From Sulfurimonas sp. (lineage in GTDB: Bacteria > Campylobacterota > Campylobacteria > Campylobacterales > Sulfurimonadaceae), in assembly GCA_027063295.1 (NCBI GenBank), contig JAMORZ010000083.1, forward strand, positions 1-11,589: a stretch of DNA of 11,589 nucleotides, given 5' to 3'. The notes below the pieces were generated by a model that was not told where the DNA came from, did no database searches, and worked only from the letters and a program-made list of their open reading frames with translations. This document shows positions 6,779 through 11,589 of the stretch, in pieces. How positions within the stretch are numbered: the stretch's first letter is position 1; every line of letters begins with the position of its first letter. Made by a program: the position numbers and the translations under genes.

Positions 6779-8130
6779 TGGAACATGGTGCAGTCGCTCA
6801 GAGTGTTGCTGAAGCAGCAACTCATGCAGCAGCAGATATAAATCTTGCCACAACATGGGTAGGATGGTTAAGTTTAGCAGTTTTTGTTGTAGCGTATTAT
6901 TTTATCGCTACAGAAGATAAGTATGAGGTAAACAAAGCAAAACCAGCACTTTTTGCAGGTACATTTATGTTTATGCTTATTGGTATTTACTATGCTATCA
7001 ACGGGATGAACCCAGACCCGCTTCATGATGAGTTAGAGCACCTGATATTAGAGATTGCAGAGATTTTCTTTTTCTTGCTTGTTGCTATGACATACATTGA
7101 AACATTAATTGAACGTGGTGTGTTTGATTTGATGAAGTTTAAGCTTGTATCAAAGGGGTATACTTATAAAAAGCTCTTTTGGCTTACAGGTCTTTTGGCA
7201 TTTTTTATCTCTCCAGTGGCAGATAACCTTACAACGGCACTTATCCTCTCAACTGTTCTTTTTACAATTGACAAGAAAAACCTTTCGTTTTTAGTACCAG
7301 GTGCTATCAATATTGTTGTAGCTGCAAATGCAGGTGGTGCATGGTCTCCATTTGGTGATATTACAACACTTATGGCATGGACAGCTGGTAAGGGTGAGTT
7401 CGTTGACTTTTTATTCCTTTTTCCTGCATCTATCTTAGGGTGGGGTGTAACAGCATTTTTACTCTCTATGTCAGTACCGGATGGTCAACCACCATTTGAT
7501 GCAGCAACTGAAGAAAAACCTACAGTGCTTGATGGTGGTATGGGTGTAGCTTATCTTGGTGTTGCAACTATTGTTATGGCAGTTTTAGGGCATCAATTTT
7601 TCCACTTTCCAGCGATGTGGGGTATGATGTTTGGTTTGGCAGTACTTAAACTCTACTCTATCCATCTTAGTAAAAGTGGGCAAAATGGGTTTAATATCTA
7701 TGTTAATATGCAAAAAGTAGAAAACGATACACTCCTTTTCTTCTTTGGTATTCTCTCTGCTGTTGGTGCACTTCACTTTTTAGGTTTCTTAGAGTATATT
7801 CACCATATGTATGGACTTGTTGGTGCAACAGCTGCTAATATTGGTGTGGGTTTCCTCTCAGCTGTAGTTGATAATGTACCTGTAATGAGTGCTATCTTAA
7901 AATCATCTCCAGAGATGGATCTAGCTCAATGGATGCTTGTAACTATGACAGCTGGTGTTGGTGGAAGTCTTATCTCTTTTGGTTCAGCTGCAGGTGTTGG
8001 TGTTATGGGTCGTCTACATGGTATCTATACTTTTGGTTCGCATATGAAACATGCTTGGACTATTTTGGTAGGTTATATCGTATCTATCGTTGTGTGGTAT
8101 TTTCAGTTTGAGATTTTAGGACTTTACTAA
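6778..8130 (+). CDS. nhaD: NhaD-type Na+/H+ antiporter
   Basis: This is a 450-residue inner-membrane protein with roughly a dozen hydrophobic helices. NhaD antiporters of the ion transporter (IT) superfamily exchange Na+ or Li+ for H+ and support salt and alkaline pH tolerance. Two internally related halves carry the signature motifs: SPVADNLTTAL (145-155) with NAGGAWSPFGD (184-194) in the first, and SAVVDNVPVMSAI (361-373) with GSAAGVGVMG (402-411) in the second. The paired Asp-Asn residues (149-150 and 365-366) are the likely ion site by analogy with the superfamily. A His/Glu-rich stretch (DPLHDELEHLILE, 80-92) sits between helices 2 and 3. The ATG shares one base with the nadB stop (TAATG), with GAGGAG 5 bases ahead, so translation is probably coupled. 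A strong terminator follows. The family is clear; the exact ion preference is not. Confidence 0.92.
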   Translation: MEHGAVAQSVAEAATHAAADINLATTWVGWLSLAVFVVAYYFIATEDKYEVNKAKPALFAGTFMFMLIGIYYAINGMNPDPLHDELEHLILEIAEIFFFLLVAMTYIETLIERGVFDLMKFKLVSKGYTYKKLFWLTGLLAFFISPVADNLTTALILSTVLFTIDKKNLSFLVPGAINIVVAANAGGAWSPFGDITTLMAWTAGKGEFVDFLFLFPASILGWGVTAFLLSMSVPDGQPPFDAATEEKPTVLDGGMGVAYLGVATIVMAVLGHQFFHFPAMWGMMFGLAVLKLYSIHLSKSGQNGFNIYVNMQKVENDTLLFFFGILSAVGALHFLGFLEYIHHMYGLVGATAANIGVGFLSAVVDNVPVMSAILKSSPEMDLAQWMLVTMTAGVGGSLISFGSAAGVGVMGRLHGIYTFGSHMKHAWTILVGYIVSIVVWYFQFEILGLY

Positions 8131-8144
8131 GATCTTATTTTTTT

Positions 8145-8180
8145 GATTTACTGCGTTTATTTCACGCAGTAAATCTTTTT
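8145..8180 (+). terminator. Intrinsic terminator after nhaD
   Basis: A perfect 12-bp stem (GATTTACTGCGT at 8145-8156 with ACGCAGTAAATC at 8164-8175) encloses a 7-base loop (TTATTTC) and is followed by five T. It closes the lipoprotein-nadB-nhaD unit 14 bases after the nhaD stop. Confidence 0.93.
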
Positions 8181-8207
8181 AGCTAAATCAAAAATTAATC
8201 TACTTTT

Positions 8208-8216
8208 TGGTATCCT
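8208..8216 (+). promoter_or_regulatory. Extended -10 promoter of guaA
   Basis: TGGTATCCT fits TGn plus a -10 hexamer (TATCCT, 8211-8216). The predicted start near 8223 gives a leader of about 31 bases, too short for a purine riboswitch. A second TATCCT at 8232-8237 lies too close to the ribosome site (AAAGG, 8243-8247) to be the likelier choice. Confidence 0.5.
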
Positions 8217-8253
8217 TTCATCACTTAATTTTATCCTATTTTAAAGGCATTTT

Positions 8254-9807
8254 ATGACAAATGTTAGTATCATCGTACTTGACTTTGGTTCACAGTACAC
8301 ACAACTTATCGCTCGTCGTCTTCGTGAAGATAAGATCTATTGTGAGATCTTACCTTATCACACTTCTGTAGAAGATATCAAAGCTAAAAACCCAAAAGGT
8401 GTTATCCTTAGTGGTGGGCCATCTTCTGTGTACAACAAAGATGCTTATGAAGTTGATCAGGGAGTTTATTCTATGGGTATCCCTGTGCTTGGTATCTGTT
8501 ATGGTATGCAGCGTATCGCAGTTGACTTTGGTGGAAGTGTTGTAAGAAGTGATCATCATGAGTATGGAAAAGCTGAGCTAAATATCTTAAATGCCAATAC
8601 TGAAAAATGTTCACCACTTTTTAAAGATTGTGATGATGGTCGTATTGTTTGGATGAGTCACTCAGATAGAGTAGATACTCTTCCCGAAGGGTTTGAGCCT
8701 ATTGCTATAAGTGCGAACTCCCCATATGCTGCGATTGCAAATGAGGAAAAACGTGTATATGCAATGCAGTTTCATCCAGAGGTACAACACTCAGAAGAGG
8801 GCTACTTGATGCTTAGAAACTTTGCAAAAAATATTTGTGGAGTAACTGAGAAATGGAAAATGGAGCACTTCTTAAAAGAGCAGATTAAATCTATCCGTGA
8901 AAAAGTTGGTGATGGCAAAGTGCTTTGTGGACTCAGTGGTGGGGTTGACAGCTCTGTTGTTGCTGCGATGCTTTATGAAGCGATCGGTGATCAGCTTATT
9001 CCTGTTTTTGTAGATAATGGACTTTTACGTAAAGGTGAGCGTGAGCAAGTTGAGGAGGTATTTAAAGTTAACCTTGCAGCACCACTTGTTGTAGCAGATG
9101 CAAGTGAGCTGTTCTTAAGCCGTTTAGCAGGTGTAACAAACCCGGAAGAGAAACGTAAAATCATCGGTCACACTTTCATAGAGGTTTTTGAACAAGAAGC
9201 GAAAAAACATGATGGTATCAAGTTTTTGGCACAAGGGACACTCTATCCTGATGTTATCGAGTCAATCTCTGTAAATGGTCCATCTGAAGTTATTAAGTCT
9301 CACCACAATGTTGGTGGGCTTCCTGATTGGATGGATTTTGAGCTTATTGAACCATTACGTGAGCTTTTTAAAGATGAGGTACGCAAAATCGGTCTTGAGC
9401 TTGGACTTCCATCAGATATGATCAACCGTCATCCATTCCCTGGTCCTGGACTTGCGATCCGTATCATGGGTGATGTAAATGTTCCTGATCTTGATCTTTT
9501 ACGTGAAGCAGATGTAATCTTACTAGATGAGCTCAAAGCAAGTGGATACTATGCAAAAACTTGGCAAGCATTTGCAGTACTTCTCAATGTAAAATCAGTT
9601 GGTGTTATGGGTGATAACCGTACATATGACAATACTGTATGTGTAAGAGTTGTTGAAGCAGTAGATGGTATGACAGCAACTTTTGCTCACTTGCCACATG
9701 ATCTACTTGAGAGAATCTCTCGCCGTATCATCAATGAGGTTGATGGGATCAACCGTGTGGTTTATGATATATCTTCAAAACCACCTGCAACTATTGAGTG
9801 GGAGTAA
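8254..9807 (+). CDS. guaA: GMP synthase (glutamine-hydrolysing)
   Basis: GuaA converts XMP to GMP using ATP and ammonia from glutamine, the last step of guanine nucleotide synthesis, in the cytosol. The 517-residue length matches the family (E. coli 525). The N-terminal class I glutamine amidotransferase domain shows GICYGMQ with Cys82 and the His174/Glu176 pair in FHPEV. The ATP pyrophosphatase domain starts with the P-loop SGGVDSS (228-234). The C-terminal dimerisation and XMP-binding domain includes NRHPFPGPGLAIRIMG (391-406) and ends with the usual KPPATIEWE. The ATG at 8254 has AAAGG with 6-base spacing. It follows its own promoter and the nhaD terminator, so it starts a new unit that continues into hemD 15 bases downstream. 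Confidence 0.98.
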   Translation: MTNVSIIVLDFGSQYTQLIARRLREDKIYCEILPYHTSVEDIKAKNPKGVILSGGPSSVYNKDAYEVDQGVYSMGIPVLGICYGMQRIAVDFGGSVVRSDHHEYGKAELNILNANTEKCSPLFKDCDDGRIVWMSHSDRVDTLPEGFEPIAISANSPYAAIANEEKRVYAMQFHPEVQHSEEGYLMLRNFAKNICGVTEKWKMEHFLKEQIKSIREKVGDGKVLCGLSGGVDSSVVAAMLYEAIGDQLIPVFVDNGLLRKGEREQVEEVFKVNLAAPLVVADASELFLSRLAGVTNPEEKRKIIGHTFIEVFEQEAKKHDGIKFLAQGTLYPDVIESISVNGPSEVIKSHHNVGGLPDWMDFELIEPLRELFKDEVRKIGLELGLPSDMINRHPFPGPGLAIRIMGDVNVPDLDLLREADVILLDELKASGYYAKTWQAFAVLLNVKSVGVMGDNRTYDNTVCVRVVEAVDGMTATFAHLPHDLLERISRRIINEVDGINRVVYDISSKPPATIEWE

Positions 9808-9822
9808 GCGAAAGCTTCTCTC

Positions 9823-10464
9823 ATGAACACACCAATTTATCTTTTCTCTATCTCCTCGAATCAAGATGCTATCCATATTAACCCCTTAGAGATCGACTTT
9901 TTTCATCCAAATATAGCATTTGAAAATTATGATTATCTTATCATCACCTCAAAACAGATTGCACAAGTGTTGCGTTTTTATGAGTATAAGGGGTATGAAA
10001 AAACTCCGGCGCTTTGCATTTCAAAACAGAGTGCAAAAAGTTTTGAGGCCATTGGAGGAGAGATACTCTCTCTTGGCAGAGGGTATGGTGATACTCTTAT
10101 AGAGGAGATAGAGAAGTTTGACAAGTCAAAAAAATGGCTTTATCTTCGCGCACAAGAGGTTGCTTCAGATTTTGTGCAGGTGTGTAAAAATAAAGGTTAC
10201 AATATTGATGAAGTTGTACTTTACAAATCTGAATGTGCCAAATCTATAGCTTCACAGATGATAGAAAAACAAGGTGTTTTAATCTTTACATCCCCCTCAA
10301 GTGTAGAATGTTTTTTAAAGCATCACAGTTTTACACCTGCACAAAAAGTGGTAGTGATAGGCAAAACCACACAACGAAAAATCCCTAAAGGTGTTGATGT
10401 GACTCTCTCAGAGGAAAAAACTGTACAGAGTTGTGTTGAAATTGCAAAAAAGTTAGCTAAATAA
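9823..10464 (+). CDS. hemD: Uroporphyrinogen-III synthase
   Basis: HemD cyclises hydroxymethylbilane to uroporphyrinogen III in the haem, sirohaem and cobalamin pathways. The sequence is poorly conserved in this family; the call rests on the two-domain pattern. Domain one shows YDYLIITSKQIAQVL (36-50) and domain two GVLIFTSPSSVECFLK (151-166) with VVVIGKTTQRKI (176-187). YKSE near 134-137 matches the usual link back to the first domain. At 213 residues it is a little shorter than E. coli HemD (246). The gene starts 15 bases after guaA. No good ribosome site precedes the ATG at 9823; a small AAGC-GAAA-GCTT hairpin (9806-9817) lies in the gap, so translation may be coupled to guaA. The 6S RNA promoter begins 13 bases after its stop. 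Confidence 0.85.
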   Translation: MNTPIYLFSISSNQDAIHINPLEIDFFHPNIAFENYDYLIITSKQIAQVLRFYEYKGYEKTPALCISKQSAKSFEAIGGEILSLGRGYGDTLIEEIEKFDKSKKWLYLRAQEVASDFVQVCKNKGYNIDEVVLYKSECAKSIASQMIEKQGVLIFTSPSSVECFLKHHSFTPAQKVVVIGKTTQRKIPKGVDVTLSEEKTVQSCVEIAKKLAK

Positions 10465-10477
10465 AGTAAAAATTTTG

Positions 10478-10483
10478 TATAAT
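10478..10483 (+). promoter_or_regulatory. -10 box of the 6S RNA promoter
   Basis: An exact TATAAT follows an AT-rich run (10461-10477). The predicted start is 10490-10491, exactly where the paired terminal stem of the 6S RNA begins. This agreement between promoter and RNA structure strengthens both calls. Confidence 0.75.
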
Positions 10484-10490
10484 AATATAC

Positions 10491-10692
10491 AGATAGCCTG
10501 AGTGGTTCGAGTGATCACACTTATGAGGGTTCTACATTTTCAAATTGTGAACTAGTAGTGTTGCAGTGTGTCGGTGACTTCGCTTGAGGTATGTTAACTC
10601 TGCCGAGAAGCTGCCGCCGTTATGTAACCTCTCTTCACCCAAATTCGGCTCTGAGAACCGAACCAAACGTGAAACGGCCACTTGGGTTATCT
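10491..10692 (+). ncRNA. ssrS: 6S RNA
   Basis: 6S RNA binds housekeeping RNA polymerase by imitating an open promoter and lowers transcription in stationary phase; it also serves as template for short product RNAs. Here the ends AGATAGCCTGAGTGG (10491-10505) and CCACTTGGGTTATCT (10678-10692) pair over 15 positions without a break (three G-U pairs), enclosing about 170 bases. Inside, GAGGGTTCTACA (10525-10536) can pair with TGTAACCTC (10623-10631) as the upper stem. CCGAGAAGC (10603-10611) and a downstream TTCACC also occur in E. coli 6S RNA in the same order. A small hairpin, TTCGG with CCGAA (10644-10662), resembles the one in the 3' half of the E. coli central bubble. Length (about 202 nt) suits the class. 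The location before purD agrees with my recollection for other Campylobacterota. It is not tmRNA or SRP RNA, whose signatures are absent. Confidence 0.87.
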
Positions 10693-10697
10693 TTTTG

Positions 10698-10744
10698 AAG
10701 TATTTGCTTAGAGAAATGATCTTCTTTGAGCAAATACTTTTTTT
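10698..10744 (+). terminator. Intrinsic terminator between 6S RNA and purD
   Basis: An 18-bp stem with two G-U pairs (10698-10715 with 10722-10739) encloses the loop ATGATC and is followed by five T (10740-10744). It begins 6 bases after the 6S RNA terminal stem and ends 6 bases before the purD ribosome site. Confidence 0.92.
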
Positions 10745-10761
10745 ATTTATGGAGATGATAT

Positions 10762-11589
10762 ATGAAGATTTTGATTTTAGGTAGTGGAGGACGTGAGTAC
10801 TCTATAGGTCTTGCAATAGCAAATGAAAATACAGGTCATGAACTTTTTTTTCAACCAGGAAATGGTGCAACAAACCAACTTGGTATAAACCTTGATATAA
10901 AAGACTACAATGAACTTGCTGCGTTTGCAAAAGAGAATGAGATAGAACTTACTATCGTTGGACCTGAAGCTCCACTTGTAGATGGTGTAGTAGATATCTT
11001 CAAATCTCAAGGGCTTACTATCTTTGGACCAAGCAAAGAAGCAGCACAGCTTGAGGGCTCAAAAGTGTATATGAAAAACTTTTTGGCAAAGTACAACATC
11101 CCAACAGCAGCTTATATTGAGTCTGATTCTATTGAGGAGCTTTACAAGTTTACCGACAAACTCTCTGTGCCTATCGTTGTAAAAGCTGATGGACTTTGTG
11201 GTGGTAAGGGTGTTATCATCGCTCAGAGCCATGATGAAGCAAAAAAAGCTATCGGTGAGATGCTCAGTGGCAAAAGCTTTGGTGATGCTGGGAAAAAAGT
11301 GATTGTTGAGGAGTTTTTAGATGGGTATGAACTCTCAATGTTTGCTGTATGTGATGGTAAAGATTATATTTTACTTCCTGCTGCACAAGATCACAAACGT
11401 GTAGGTGATGGTGATACTGGACCAAACACAGGTGGGATGGGTGCTTATGCTCCAACACCACTTGTTAATGAAGAGCTTTACCAAAAAGTAAAAGATCGTA
11501 TCATTCGTCCTACACTTGATGGTATGCAAAAAGAGGGTGCACCGTTTGAGGGTGTGCTTTTTATTGGAATCATGGTTGTTAATGGTGAG
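10762..11589 (+). CDS. purD: Phosphoribosylamine-glycine ligase, N-terminal part (runs off right edge)
   Basis: PurD (GAR synthetase) joins phosphoribosylamine and glycine using ATP, the second step of de novo purine synthesis. The first 276 residues are present, in frame to the last base of the window; the full protein is usually about 420-430. Signatures in order: MKILILGSGGRE at the N-terminus, VGPEAPLVDG, GPSKEAAQLEGSK, VVKADGLCGGKGV (the ATP-grasp loop), EEFLDGYELS, and DHKRVGDGDTGPNTGGMGAY. The ATG at 10762 has GGAG at 10751-10754 with 7-base spacing. The gene follows 6S RNA and its terminator, with no room for a separate promoter between terminator and ribosome site, so read-through from the 6S promoter is the likely source of its message. 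Confidence 0.97.
   Translation, partial: MKILILGSGGREYSIGLAIANENTGHELFFQPGNGATNQLGINLDIKDYNELAAFAKENEIELTIVGPEAPLVDGVVDIFKSQGLTIFGPSKEAAQLEGSKVYMKNFLAKYNIPTAAYIESDSIEELYKFTDKLSVPIVVKADGLCGGKGVIIAQSHDEAKKAIGEMLSGKSFGDAGKKVIVEEFLDGYELSMFAVCDGKDYILLPAAQDHKRVGDGDTGPNTGGMGAYAPTPLVNEELYQKVKDRIIRPTLDGMQKEGAPFEGVLFIGIMVVNGE

Noticed and set aside
8131..8253. A regulatory leader or riboswitch before guaA
   Set aside because: The only stable structure is the nhaD terminator. The predicted guaA leader is about 31 bases, too short for a known aptamer.
9806..9817. AAGC-GAAA-GCTT hairpin between guaA and hemD as a terminator
   Set aside because: The stem is only 4 bp and no T-run follows. It may at most affect hemD translation.
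10491..10692. Reading the structured region as tmRNA, SRP RNA or a purine riboswitch for purD
   Set aside because: No tRNA-like ends or tag frame, no SRP tetraloop motif, and no purine aptamer core are visible. The long closed terminal stem, large interior bubble and CCGAGAAGC block fit 6S RNA better.
10584..10784. A 66-codon open frame on the plus strand across the 6S RNA and terminator
   Set aside because: It has no ribosome site, its composition is unlike a protein, and it lies on the 6S RNA structure and an intrinsic terminator, then overlaps purD in another frame.

Overview
The window looks like an AT-rich chromosomal segment of a Campylobacterota (epsilonproteobacterial) organism, probably close to Sulfurimonas or Sulfuricurvum. 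This rests on recalled resemblance, not a database search. The supporting signs are the UvrC, NadB and GuaA sequences, a stand-alone Aer/CetB-type PAS protein, a NIT-domain membrane sensor, extended -10 promoters of the form TGnTATAAT with no clear -35 box, and a 6S RNA gene directly in front of purD. There are no mobile elements, CRISPR arrays or tRNA genes. Coding density is very high, with no unexplained stretch over 300 bases.

Left half (1-5179, all minus strand). Reading in the direction of transcription: a DUF721/DciA-like gene overlaps uvrC by 11 bp. After a 70-base gap with a candidate promoter comes a tight signalling cluster: an Aer-type PAS protein, a large acidic protein with an N-terminal PAS-like module and two Hpt-type domains (the second lacking its histidine), and a NIT-domain membrane sensor that runs off the left edge. 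The 16- and 9-base gaps suggest one operon, plausibly a redox- or nitrogen-oxide-responsive phosphorelay.

Strand switch at 5179/5180. The DUF721-like gene appears to be transcribed leaderless. A small LptM-like lipoprotein gene reads in the opposite direction, and its start region overlaps the first codons of the DUF721-like gene.

Right half (about 5144-11589, all plus strand). The small lipoprotein gene abuts nadB (L-aspartate oxidase, first step of NAD synthesis). nadB overlaps nhaD (Na+/H+ antiporter) by one base, and a strong intrinsic terminator follows. A second unit starts at an extended -10 promoter: guaA (GMP synthase) and hemD (uroporphyrinogen-III synthase). Then come a promoter, a 6S RNA of about 202 nt, an intrinsic terminator with an 18-bp stem, and purD, which is cut by the right edge. 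The genes on either side of 6S RNA thus include two purine synthesis genes.

Most genes are ordinary housekeeping genes. The parts worth a second look are the signalling cluster, the zero-gap strand switch, and the placement of 6S RNA and its terminator immediately before purD.
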